64,000 nt of DNA from NCBI GenBank assembly GCA_001600495.1, contig BCKE01000006.1:79912-143911 (forward strand). The letters run 5' to 3'. Shown here one piece after another: positions 20,648 through 29,869 of the stretch (position 1 is its first letter; every line of letters begins with the position of its first letter). The DNA is from Pilasporangium apinafurcum. Its lineage: Eukaryota; Oomycota; Peronosporomycetes; Pythiales; Pythiaceae. A program made the translations under genes and the position numbers. The notes below the pieces were generated by a model. That model ran no database searches and had not been told where the DNA came from. It worked only from the letters and a program-made list of their open reading frames with translations.

Positions 20648-22204
20648 TCAGTAGAATCGCTGCTTGGTCTGTGATACTGCACGAGCGCGTTGTTGAATGA
20701 CGCCGTCACCTGCAGCCAACGCTTCTTCCAGCAATAGATTCTCCATGGTTTTGTTGATCGCGATGACATCGTCTTCGTATGAATCAGTCACTATATGGGT
20801 TAGGAACCCTACTTCGGCGTCCATATCTTCCAGAAAACTACCATTCGTGATATGCGGAACCACATGCACACAGGAGAGCATGACTGTGCCCATCATCGCT
20901 TCATCAGCGGACGGTGGGATTTTCTTCAGTACACTCCATCCAGTTTCGTCTGTATACATGCCCGAGAGCCGCTCGTTCCTCGCTCGTGAGAGTGACCGCC
21001 ACACAAGCACCATTCGCTCTTTTTCGACATACCTCCTCATGACCAGTGCCGTGTCTAGCAATACCTCGGCACCTTTTCGTACGCGCTTGGCTGTAAATTT
21101 CACGGCAATAGTATCCTCTGGCTGATGGACATCCTGATAGGTCGCGCGATTTTCCTTGAGGTATTGTAGCATGACCGACCGCCACGCTGCGTTGCCCGTA
21201 GTATCTAAATCGAACGGGATGATCGTCACGTCCATCAATTCCACGTAAATAATGTCCTGGAAATCGTCTATTCGCCGGGTACGTGGGTACGCATGTCTCA
21301 CAGACTCATCGAGCGTCACATCCAGTCCGTTCGCTTGAAATACACTATCCATGCGCCGGAAGGCATCATCCAGTCCGCGCATCAAAAACTCATAGGTTGT
21401 GCCATCGTCCGGCCCCATTCGTTGGCGGGACTGGTCACTTGAGAGATTGTCACTCAACACCGACGCATTCGGTTGCGCACGCAGCATCTGCTCTAGCCCT
21501 TTCGCCAACTTGATTTGCCCCTCGAGCATCTGTTTCAACTGTGTGTTCTCTGCTTCCGCCTCTTGTCGTCCCTCCAACTGTCGCTCAGCGATGCGCTGCC
21601 ACACTGGGATGAGCTGCACACTCTTCGATCGCGTGGTGGTACTGGCTGCGTTCGTCATCGCTGTGTGTGTTCCTTGTTGCTGCAGCGCCGCGAGCTCTGA
21701 TTCCATTTCCACAACTTTCTTGCGCAGATATGCCAATTCGTTCTGCAGGCGCTCACGCGATGGGTTGCGCATCTTGCCATTAGTCTTCAGCGGTTGTTTG
21801 CGCGGCTTCTTGTCGGTCTTTACGCGCGCCGTTGTTGGGCTGTTCTTCTTCCGCTGGTTGTCGATCGCTTTTAGCTTATTCGTACTTGCCATTGGACGTG
21901 TGTAAGTTTGAGATTCCGGCGGTGGTGTATGATACTGGGAAGTAGGAGGGGATGGATGGTTATGTGTAGGTAGATCCAATGCACTTAGAAACTCTTCCTC
22001 TAAAAAGAAATGATCGTCTGCGCGGACTGGCGAGTGGCTACCGGCATCCATAGTTGTTGTAGCTGCTGCCGCCGCGACTACACTATCCTGTAGACTCATG
22101 ACTGGATCACACTCTTCTAGAAAGGCCATCGTATCCTGAAGGAAATCAAATTCGTCCAGTGTTGATGCTGTCGCAGTACCCGCCACGCCGCCGCCTTCTG
22201 CCAT
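20648..22204 (-). CDS. M96-like coiled-coil/START-like protein, array copy 5 (long form)
   Basis: An intronless frame of 518 residues from ATG 22204 is the longest of the array. The N-terminus has an extra 80 or so residues rich in His/Pro/Thr and a Lys-rich stretch (TDKKPRKQPLKTNGK), before MRNPSRERLQNELAYLRKK and a leucine-heptad coil. WQRIAERQLEGRQEAEAEN follows. The C-terminal half shows VELMDVTIIPFD, EDTIAVKFTAKR, MRRYVEKERMVLVWRS, MYTDETGWSVLKK and TMENLLLEEA. The added basic stretch could be a nuclear localisation signal. It is divergent from the gene at 23432, with a 1.2-kb spacer carrying two related palindromes. It belongs to a lineage distinct from copies 1-4. Confidence 0.82.
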   Translation of the reverse strand: MAEGGGVAGTATASTLDEFDFLQDTMAFLEECDPVMSLQDSVVAAAAATTTMDAGSHSPVRADDHFFLEEEFLSALDLPTHNHPSPPTSQYHTPPPESQTYTRPMASTNKLKAIDNQRKKNSPTTARVKTDKKPRKQPLKTNGKMRNPSRERLQNELAYLRKKVVEMESELAALQQQGTHTAMTNAASTTTRSKSVQLIPVWQRIAERQLEGRQEAEAENTQLKQMLEGQIKLAKGLEQMLRAQPNASVLSDNLSSDQSRQRMGPDDGTTYEFLMRGLDDAFRRMDSVFQANGLDVTLDESVRHAYPRTRRIDDFQDIIYVELMDVTIIPFDLDTTGNAAWRSVMLQYLKENRATYQDVHQPEDTIAVKFTAKRVRKGAEVLLDTALVMRRYVEKERMVLVWRSLSRARNERLSGMYTDETGWSVLKKIPPSADEAMMGTVMLSCVHVVPHITNGSFLEDMDAEVGFLTHIVTDSYEDDVIAINKTMENLLLEEALAAGDGVIQQRARAVSQTKQRFY

Positions 22205-22422
22205 CGTTTTCTGATGTTCCGCTTTTTGTCGTTGGTGTCTTCTTCGATTTTTGGGCTTGTTTCAGATTTGAGTGTGGGCTCTGCCACTATTTTGGTGCTG
22301 ATCACGGCATATGGTGAATTTTGACCAATCACAGTGCTCCAAGAGCAATCAGGATTGGCAACAGGATACTGAAATATGTTATTTACGTCGAGCTGGGTTG
22401 AACCTGGTAGAAAGCGAACCTA

Positions 22423-22442
22423 AATTCGGCACCTGCCGAATT
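22423..22442. promoter_or_regulatory. CGGCA/TGCCG palindrome upstream of array copy 5
   Basis: AATTCGGCACCTGCCGAATT is a perfect 9-bp-arm dyad with a 2-bp centre, preceded by CCTAA. It lies about 220 bp upstream of the minus-strand ATG at 22204. A related dyad occurs upstream of the divergent neighbour. A dimeric transcription factor site is plausible but not shown. Confidence 0.4.
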
Positions 22443-23250
22443 CTAGTAGAAGTTTGCCATCATTTTTTTTGCTCTTGCGTATTGAAACCAGCACCCACTA
22501 CTGCATGTGTGTGGTGTAGGGATGTAGCACATAGAGAAGCAGTACCAGATCGTAACTCGACCGGTTCCAAAATTTATTGCATGTATGTATGTATAGATGC
22601 CAAAGTGTTTCATGTCTTATTAGAAACAGTCTGATCAACTATATACATTTGTACCGCCGTCGAAGTTCACATCAAAGAAGTCGAAGCATCATCATTAGAG
22701 TTGCCCCTTGTATACCTTCTCTGAACATCATCTTCGGTCAACAAAGCAGTGCTTCGCTCGTAAAGTGCAACATAGTAGTATGACTACGCCGAGTCCTGTT
22801 TTTGCTTCACCACAACCTAGGTAGACCATATGAACAAATTTAACTGCAGCTTCAGTCACTTCGGCTCTTCTACTGAGAATTCATTCTTTTTTCCCCATGC
22901 TTTAACCTTAGATTTATGTGCTAAAACCTTAATATTATTTCCACATTTATGGGGAATATAAACTTGAAAGATGATGGCAGTTACTGCTAGGAGTCTCATC
23001 AAATCCCACCGAGTTTGTCGTCTCCAGCATTGCATTGTACGCTTCTCTTCTGATCGTGCTTGTTACTGACAAGCGTGCTGATCTACAAATGCTTCATTTC
23101 TTCCATAAACCGACCAGTCCACCTTTACAGTGCGATCTTGATCTCACCATATCGCTCCAGGATTTCTCCCATGACGTAATGTTACTCACGAAAAGAACCT
23201 AAACTGCACATCACTCTCGCACCGAAAACTACAAAATAGGACCCTAAATA

Positions 23251-23265
23251 TCGGCAGAATGCCGA
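23251..23265. promoter_or_regulatory. CGGCA/TGCCG palindrome upstream of array copy 6
   Basis: TCGGCAGAATGCCGA is a 6-bp-arm dyad with a 3-bp centre, preceded by CCTAAATA, about 170 bp upstream of the ATG at 23432. It resembles the dyad at 22423-22442 in core, flank (CCTAAAT) and distance to the gene. Confidence 0.4.
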
Positions 23266-23431
23266 ATTTACGAGTTCATCGAATGCAAGTTTGGCTGACA
23301 TTATTACCGACGTGGAGCATCATCTCGGACCTTTGCATTTTAGGAGCAATTTGATTGAGGAGGCTAGCGCTGCTGCTATCTTCGCGCTCGCTCTCTTTCT
23401 TTCTTTCTCTCACTCTCGCTCTGCGCGCTAG

Positions 23432-24769
23432 ATGCTTCCGCGGACGTCTATACCCCATGCCAGTGGCACACCAAGTGCGCCAATTGACCACGACTTTGAG
23501 GTGGACGAGACACAATTGCTGGAAGAAACCGAGGAGCTCCTCAACACATTGGATGCCAAAGCGTTTCAAGATGATAACACATCACACGCTGGGGTTGATG
23601 AATTGATGGTTATTAGCCATGCCACTAGTGACAATGAAATTGACATGACAAGCATAAAACAGGAGGAGGTCAGTCCAGCTCAGGAGCATGCAGAACAGGA
23701 AATCCAGCAGCTACAGTTAGAGATTGAGCGATTAGAGGAGCAATTACGAGCATTCCAGGAACGTCCAGCCAGCAATAGTACTATCGATAACAAAGAAGAT
23801 ATTGATTGCAATCGTTCATCGACGACGATGATGGAACGTCAATGGCGATGGATCGTAAAGCGGCAGTTAGCAGGACGGCAGAAGGCGGAGAAAGAGAATG
23901 AGCAGCTCAAGGCCTCGCTGGCAGCACAGCGCAAGTTTGCGAGTCAATTGCAAGACATGCTACGCCTACGATCGGCACTTCGTAACAACCGTGTACGACT
24001 ACCTGCTGCATTATTAGATCCACCGCTGGCGGTAGATTATAGCGACATCCACATGTTAGATAGCTTAACGGCAGAATTGGATGCCGTTTATGCCGGCATG
24101 GAACAAGAAAATAAGTCTATTGACAACAATAGCAACTATCAGCCTGTTGGTACTCCAGAAAATGCCGAAGTGAAGGACTCACGTGTGGTTCCCTTTGGTC
24201 TCGACATTGTCGCGCATGCCATCTGGAAGGCGATCAAGAAACTCCATTTACAACACAGCCGGGTTTTGTATCCGCACGTGGAACGACCAGAAACCACCAT
24301 CGCCATGCAATATCGGGCGGAATGTCAGCACTCGCAGACGTCGATGCTCAATGTAAAACTCGTGGTGCGAAAATATGTCGAAAGTGATCGTGTGGTGTTC
24401 GTCTGGCGGTCCCAGTCGTGCAGTGATGGGCAATTTCATGGGGTTTACACAGACGAACATGGTTGGGTGGCGGTGACGAGAATGACGGGAGTAGCGGCAA
24501 CAGTGGCTGATGCATCAGATAGCACGTTCGTCCAATCCTATGCTCATGTGATCCCAAAGAGCGACGATAGGAAACCAATTAATAATACAGCCGCCAAGGA
24601 ATCAGATTCAACGAAAGGCTTAATGGATGCCGTTCTCGGCCTGTACGTAGACGACATGGAGTGGATAACACGACAGATGGAGAATGTGGCATTGGAACAG
24701 CAGCTTCATGTGGGAAATGATAGTGGTGGTCTTCGCATCAAGCAAGAAGAAGATAACATGATGCTGTAG
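23432..24769 (+). CDS. M96-like START-like protein, array copy 6, basic region lost
   Basis: An intronless frame of 445 residues starts at ATG 23432. The N-terminal motif is LLEETEELLNTLDAKAF, shared with copies 7 and 8. Where the others have KRKN..RERVK, this one has EHAEQEIQQLQLEIERLEEQ: the coiled coil stays but the basic segment is gone, so DNA contact by that segment is unlikely. W-x-WIVKRQLAGRQKAEKEN follows. The C-terminal half keeps DSRVVPFGLD, ETTIAMQYRAEC, VRKYVESDRVVFVWRS, VYTDEHGWVAV, and a divergent terminal helix (QMENVALEQQ). It could act as a dimer partner without DNA binding; this is inference. Confidence 0.8.
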   Translation: MLPRTSIPHASGTPSAPIDHDFEVDETQLLEETEELLNTLDAKAFQDDNTSHAGVDELMVISHATSDNEIDMTSIKQEEVSPAQEHAEQEIQQLQLEIERLEEQLRAFQERPASNSTIDNKEDIDCNRSSTTMMERQWRWIVKRQLAGRQKAEKENEQLKASLAAQRKFASQLQDMLRLRSALRNNRVRLPAALLDPPLAVDYSDIHMLDSLTAELDAVYAGMEQENKSIDNNSNYQPVGTPENAEVKDSRVVPFGLDIVAHAIWKAIKKLHLQHSRVLYPHVERPETTIAMQYRAECQHSQTSMLNVKLVVRKYVESDRVVFVWRSQSCSDGQFHGVYTDEHGWVAVTRMTGVAATVADASDSTFVQSYAHVIPKSDDRKPINNTAAKESDSTKGLMDAVLGLYVDDMEWITRQMENVALEQQLHVGNDSGGLRIKQEEDNMML

Positions 24770-25555
24770 CATGATGGATGATTTAGTATAGCCAGTAGAT
24801 TGAACACGGTGTTTGGAACTATTCTCCATCCGGATATTATAGGGCTGCTGGGCAATATTTGTGTTAATGTTGACGCATTAGTAGACGTATGTGAATGTGT
24901 GTGAAATGGCCAGCCGTCCTAATTCCATATTTCTTCCTTGTGAACAGTCTACTTTCAACCTCTGCCCGTTCTCTCCAAGAATGTCACGTATGAATAAGAC
25001 TGAGGCCAATTTAAAGATACTAAGTGTATTACAATGTATGAGCAATAGTAGGAATCTCCATTTGGTGGTCACTGGGTTCTTGTTGGAGTATTTCCTCGTT
25101 ACGTCCTTCAAGAAGTGCAAATCCAGGTGATGTAGGCAGGTCGTCAGTAGTTATTTGCTGCTGCTCTGTCTCTGAATAGACTTTAATGAGGATACCTTCA
25201 TGTGCGAGATATATCACGTATTTTTCTGGATGTAGGCTGTTTCAACCTTTTAAAAGATCATAAGCAAATATGGCATACGTCAAAGTTTCAATAGCATAGT
25301 TAAAATGTTTATTGTGGTATAATCTACACTTGTTGACACAGCAGGATATATAATGCGCGATTTCTAACAGAACATGGAAGTGTGTATCGTTATACACAAC
25401 ACAAGCCAGCTTGCTTCTTATCTGAATGTACGAGATGAGAGCAATCGGCGTTCCATTTTCATCACCGTCGCTTTAAGATCGACATTTCCTTGATGCCGAT
25501 GAATAAAAAGTCGAGTCATTTTGCAGTCGCCAAAATGGATGGAAGCATGGTTGGC
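24770..25555. other. Intergenic with a possible gene fragment
   Basis: A minus-strand frame at 25029-25217 of 62 codons (containing EGILIKVYSETEQQQITTDD) reads like genuine protein, and similar frame continues upstream past a TGA. It may be the end of a decayed gene. No family was recognised. The rest of the region shows nothing. Confidence 0.3.
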
Positions 25556-26959
25556 CTATTTACTCGTGATGATTTCATCCAGTAGCATGTTCTCCATCAT
25601 CCGTGTCATCTCCATTTCATCACCCTCACTCGAATCCATCACCAATTTGGAGAATTCTTCTACTTTCTCTGACTGTGTGGCCTCTTTTGAGCCACCTACA
25701 TAGACCTGCACGACTGTCTGCTTCATCGTGCCGCGTGTAGTGGACCCATCGACATTCACGATTGCTCTTCGCACACTCCACCCGGTTTCGTCAGCCTGCA
25801 TGCCCGAGAGTTTGTCTTCTCGTTCCGTGAGCGCGCGCCACACCACAATCGTGCGGTCTTCCGTGTCATATCGCCGCATCACCATACGCACGATCATTGG
25901 GATCATTTTGTCATTGAGACTGCATGGTACGCGGATCTTGTAAGCAATCGTGTCTTCCGGCCGTGAAACATTCAAGTACGTGACACGGTCGGGTCGCTCG
26001 CCTAGCAGCACCAACGCCTGCCACATGGCGCGACGACTATTCTGGAAATTAAATGGCATCGTTACGAGATTCACGAGTTCGAAATATGCCCTGTCACCGA
26101 CATATCGCGGTGGTCCATTCATCTCAAATGATTCCTCCACTTTCAGATCCACGCCACACTGAACAAAGACATCCTCAGTACGCGCGTGAATATCGTCGAG
26201 CTCAGCCAAATACGAGTCAAAGAGACGCATATCCTCGGCATCCAGTCGCACTTGCTTCGGCTGGGTATTTGCGTCTGTTTCATTACGTAGCGCCAATAGT
26301 TTCGGCCGCTTGCGAATCGTTTCCTGCAACTGCTGCGCCAATTCAATCTGTGCATCCAAAGCTCCTTTCAGCTCTTGGTTTTCCCGTTCGGCCTGCAGAC
26401 GCGCTTCTAACTGTCGCTTTGCCACTGCCTGCCAACTCGGGACGATTAAAGCGCCATTTTCGTCTACCTTCCCATTAGCATCACCACTACTATCTTCTTC
26501 TCCTCCTTCCTCATCGCGTTTCGCTTGTAAAGTCGACACTTGCGCTTCTAAATCTGCGACCGTTTGTCGTAAGTAAATCATCTCGCTCTTCATGCGTTTT
26601 CGATAGGCGTTGCATCGCTCTGCCGTGCTTGTCGGTCGACGAACCGGCGCATTCGCACTGTCGGTAGCGCTACATGGAGACGTTGGTACATCTGCCTCTT
26701 TTTTTTTGTTCTTCTTCTGTACGGTGCTTTTTTTATCCGTAGGCGTGTAATTGAGTGGTAATACAAACGCTGCCGCATCCAAAGAGTTGAGAAGGTCCTC
26801 GGTCTCTGCCAGCAACTGGCCCTCATTTACGTCTTCCGCCTGGAGGAGCGACTGTGTAGCGGGTGTGACGCCCATGACGAGTGTAAGTGGATCCTGTTGA
26901 TAGTCATAGTAGTCCTTCAAAAACGTATCGAGCACGCCGAAGGACTCGCGCTCCTCCAT
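25556..26959 (-). CDS. M96-like coiled-coil/START-like protein, array copy 7
   Basis: An intronless frame of 467 residues starts at ATG 26959. The N-terminus carries LLAETEDLLNSLDAAAFVLP, then a Lys-rich stretch (KKKNKKKEAD) and RCNAYRKRMKSEMIYLRQT, which opens the leucine-heptad coil. WQAVAKRQLEARLQAEREN follows. The C-terminal half has VNLVTMPFN, EDTIAYKIRVPC, MRRYDTEDRTIVVWRA, MQADETGWSVRR and the terminal helix MMENMLLDEI. It groups with copies 6 and 8 by the LDAAAF-type N-terminus. The function is unknown. Confidence 0.82.
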   Translation of the reverse strand: MEERESFGVLDTFLKDYYDYQQDPLTLVMGVTPATQSLLQAEDVNEGQLLAETEDLLNSLDAAAFVLPLNYTPTDKKSTVQKKNKKKEADVPTSPCSATDSANAPVRRPTSTAERCNAYRKRMKSEMIYLRQTVADLEAQVSTLQAKRDEEGGEEDSSGDANGKVDENGALIVPSWQAVAKRQLEARLQAERENQELKGALDAQIELAQQLQETIRKRPKLLALRNETDANTQPKQVRLDAEDMRLFDSYLAELDDIHARTEDVFVQCGVDLKVEESFEMNGPPRYVGDRAYFELVNLVTMPFNFQNSRRAMWQALVLLGERPDRVTYLNVSRPEDTIAYKIRVPCSLNDKMIPMIVRMVMRRYDTEDRTIVVWRALTEREDKLSGMQADETGWSVRRAIVNVDGSTTRGTMKQTVVQVYVGGSKEATQSEKVEEFSKLVMDSSEGDEMEMTRMMENMLLDEIITSK

Positions 26960-27265
26960 ATCGTCCTTCCTCCTTTTCTCTCCTCTTTGGTGGGCAGCTC
27001 TGATTGTGGCGAAGGTAATTGATGATGGGCATCATTCTATGCTCAATAAGTCAAATCAAAACAAGATGGTGTCCTAAACTGTAACTTTACCACTGAATGG
27101 ACCTGACACTCTTCCTGTGACCTTTGATATAAGGACCAGATATGGCTGCTACCACCGGCTCGAAGAGGTAGAGAACGGACGACTCCAAGAGTGAAAAAAA
27201 AGAAGGGGATGAGGGTTACAATCCTATTTTAGTGTGGCCACATTGGATTTCGGGTGGGCAATGAG
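26960..27265. other. Promoter side of array copy 7
   Basis: The 5' flank of the minus-strand gene that starts at 26959. It contains a CCTAAACTG motif near 27074 and a short palindrome ATGATGGGCATCAT near 27023. No gene. Confidence 0.4.
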
Positions 27266-27269
27266 CAAA

Positions 27270-27620
27270 ATGTAGTATGGTTGTCACCTCAAGATATCAT
27301 ACGAAATACCGATTGATACGAGTAACTCAAGGAGAAGCTCTGTTTTTTATTCAGGTGTGACTTGACTAGAAAAAGCTAAGTAAGACTAGACAATCGCAGA
27401 GTAGGCATCTACGACACCTGGACTCTGAGAACAAGTCTTTCTTGTATAGTACTCCTCACATTCGATCATCTTTTCTCCAACCCTTTCTATCTTGCACTTC
27501 AGTAGCATCTTGAACTTGTAGTGAGACCACGTGAGCATCGCTCTTGACACCTTGCTTGAACTTCTTTTTTTGCTTGGACGTCATCTCTGAAGTCCCAATA
27601 AATGGAAGAAGGACTTCATG
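27270..27620 (-). mobile_element. Fanzor-related relic A (zinc-ribbon segment deleted)
   Basis: On the minus strand, a stretch near 27427-27530 reads LTWSHYKFKMLLKCK and, further on, MIECEEYYTRKTCSQ. This is the TnpB/Fanzor pattern of a TWxHYxF helix followed by the second RuvC glutamate and the TxKxCSQ lead into the zinc ribbon. The sequence then jumps straight to the terminal segment shared with the copy at 30.7 kb (GACTAGACAATCGCAGAGTA versus GACTAGACACCGCGGAGTA), so about 130 bp with the zinc ribbon and third RuvC motif are missing. Its downstream end (near 27287, ACCTCAAGATATCATA) is shared with relics C and D. Non-functional fragment of a DNA transposon. Confidence 0.65.
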
Positions 27621-28287
27621 GTAGTTATCCGACAATCACTTGGAGACTATAGAAGTGGAATGGCGATGAGGTGTCTGCCCAACAGTATTGCGCTAGCACT
27701 GGAAACAGCGCCGACTTTCTACCACAGCGACGCAGAATGTGTGAGGACAACATGTTTCAGCGACATGTTTCTTCATTCCTGCGCTTCTTAGATAGAAGAC
27801 TCAGTGCAACCAGAATCGAGCGCAACATTGACTACTCTCTTCTAGAACTGGATGTACCCTATTTCTTCCTGAGTAGAAAGTTCTAGAAGAAGCATTTAGT
27901 GAGACAGTGCTTGGGAGCTGACGCTATATGCAAGACATGTAAACTCTACGAGATGGGTACGCCTGACCTCTTTATCATTAATTTGTGTTTTCATGGCTAT
28001 GTATGCTATATTGTCTGCATGTGATCAAAGTGTTATTGCCACTGTTGCTATCCCGTGGTTGTAGTGTGATAGTCGTCATAATGACAAAAAACAATTTCGA
28101 ACTTATGCCTTGATGTGCCTTACAAGGATACGAGTTTTCGTTGATAACAAAGTCATATTGAAATTTATCTCCTATCCAGCTATTTACTTAGTACATTACT
28201 CACTCACTCAATTATCACCAAGTTTTACTCATCCGCTTTTGTTTGGTGCACAAAATCCACAGCAATGAGAATCATATTCTACTATTA
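27621..28287. other. Intergenic, possibly further transposon debris
   Basis: A plus-strand frame at 27671-27886 has no recognisable relatives; the minus strand may hold more of the Fanzor relic, but I cannot follow it. The right end is the 3' flank of the gene ending at 28288. Confidence 0.35.
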
Positions 28288-29601
28288 CTAATCAGTGGAG
28301 GGGATGGTGTCTTCAAGCAACATAGCTTGCATAAGCCGCGATACCTCTTGCATGTCATTGTTGTACGTTGTTGTCACTACTTGCTTGAATTCGTCCACCT
28401 TGTCTTGGTCGACTCCGTCTCTCGGAGGATTCATCCACGTTCGACGAACATAAACTGATTCTTTAGAACAAGCTGAGTCATCAATACTAGCTTGTACTGC
28501 TTCAATTGCGCACCAGCCGCTTTCATCCAGTTTTAATCCTGCCAATACGTCGCTTTCGCCTTCGACCAACGCTCTCCACACCAGGACCATCCGATCAGGT
28601 TCATTGTATCGTCGCGTCACGACTTTAATCCGAAGGGGTACCGTTTTCCCATTTTGGGAGCATCCCAAGCACATTCGGAAGGCATTTGTATCTCTCGGTT
28701 TGTCATGGCTACGATAGCATTCCCGATCGCCACGTTCAGTCATCGCCCCCGTTGCTTGCCATAATGCTTTCCTTGTCTTTTCGAACTCAAACGGCATGAT
28801 ATTCGTACCAACTGCCTCAAAATAAATTGAATCTTCTTCACCAATCATCGGACCACGCATCTCAAAGGTATTGTTCGCAAGCGCAACTATTTTACACTTT
28901 TCAAACACCTCGTCGAGGCGGGCGTAATTGCCATCGAGCTCTCCGATGAATGTCTCCAATTGACTCACATCATCACCAACTGCTACGGGTGTTCGTGGTA
29001 ATATTGGCATACTTAGCGCTTTCAGTGTCGTGCGGTTCTGAATCGCATCCTTTAACTGGCGGGATAGTTCGTTGTGAACATCCAATGTCGCCTTGAGCCG
29101 CTTATTCTCTCGTTCTGCACGTTCTCGTCTTGCGAGCTGTTGCTGTGCAATGGAACGCCAGCTTGGATTAATCACGCTTGTTTCGTCACTTGTAGCTTTC
29201 ACGTGATTTTCAATATTTCCTTTGGTTTGTAGCTCCTGCAGTTGCTGTTCCAGGGTGCTAATCGCTTGTTGCAGGACAAACTTCTCGGCTTTCATACGCT
29301 CCCGATGCATATTCCGTTTCTTCGGGATCTCGACGCTTGTCACTGCAGTTTTTTCTTCTTTTCTCATGGGTGGTTGCTCGTTTTCCCCTTGATTGGGATT
29401 AAGTGGCAGTAGTACGAATGCTGTCGGGTCCATGGAATCGAGCAGTTCTTCGGCTTCCGCCAATAATTGCGATTCATCTACTTCATCTGATGGTTCGACC
29501 ACCGCGGTTTCTATCGTAGCGATAATTGACTCATAAAGGTTGTCGTTCTCTGATATTCCAGGTGGGTCGTACTCGCGGTAAGGCGCGTTCTTGTCGTCCA
29601 T
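28288..29601 (-). CDS. M96-like coiled-coil/START-like protein, array copy 8
   Basis: The frame is open to 29613, but the first ATG is at 29601 (MDDKNAPYRE), giving 437 residues. Intronless. LLAEAEELLDSMDPTAFVLL marks it as a relative of copies 6 and 7. The basic stretch and coil is KKRNMHRERMKAEKFVLQQ, then WRSIAQQQLARRERAEREN. The C-terminal half keeps VGTNIMPFEFE, RDTNAFRMCLGC (altered from DTIAVKF), TRRYNEPDRMVLVWRA, LKLDESGWCAI, and a divergent end (LMQAMLLEDT). It is the most diverged member of the 10-30 kb cluster. Confidence 0.8.
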   Translation of the reverse strand: MDDKNAPYREYDPPGISENDNLYESIIATIETAVVEPSDEVDESQLLAEAEELLDSMDPTAFVLLPLNPNQGENEQPPMRKEEKTAVTSVEIPKKRNMHRERMKAEKFVLQQAISTLEQQLQELQTKGNIENHVKATSDETSVINPSWRSIAQQQLARRERAERENKRLKATLDVHNELSRQLKDAIQNRTTLKALSMPILPRTPVAVGDDVSQLETFIGELDGNYARLDEVFEKCKIVALANNTFEMRGPMIGEEDSIYFEAVGTNIMPFEFEKTRKALWQATGAMTERGDRECYRSHDKPRDTNAFRMCLGCSQNGKTVPLRIKVVTRRYNEPDRMVLVWRALVEGESDVLAGLKLDESGWCAIEAVQASIDDSACSKESVYVRRTWMNPPRDGVDQDKVDEFKQVVTTTYNNDMQEVSRLMQAMLLEDTIPSTD

Positions 29602-29869
29602 TGAACCTAACAATCAACTTGTGATTACAGTGTGGATGATATTCATTATCAATCCTGTCAGTGTGCTTATCCTGAAGACAAAGAGAAATAAAGTAATAAA
29701 ACAGCCAATCACAATCAGTCGTTAAGGGTAAAGTCGTCGACAAGTGACATGAGGTAAGATTGTGGGATACTAGAGCCACTCTGGTGCTGGCGATCTGGTG
29801 TCGTTCACCAGCCGAAAATAAAAGGGACAATAAAAATAATAAGCCAATTTTAACAATAAATAAAAAAAT
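29602..29869. other. Promoter side of array copy 8
   Basis: CCAAT boxes occur at about 29704 (CAGCCAATCACA) and 29843 (AGCCAATTTT) upstream of the minus-strand gene. No gene. Confidence 0.4.

Larger units (their letters stand above)
22205..23431. other. Divergent intergenic region between array copies 5 and 6
   Basis: 1.2 kb with no gene recognised. Each side holds a CGGCA dyad (listed separately) and CCTAAA motifs. CCAAT boxes occur near 22325-22360. A CT-rich run (CTTTCTTTCTTTCTCTCACT type) lies at about 23393-23415 just before the 23432 ATG. Confidence 0.5.
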
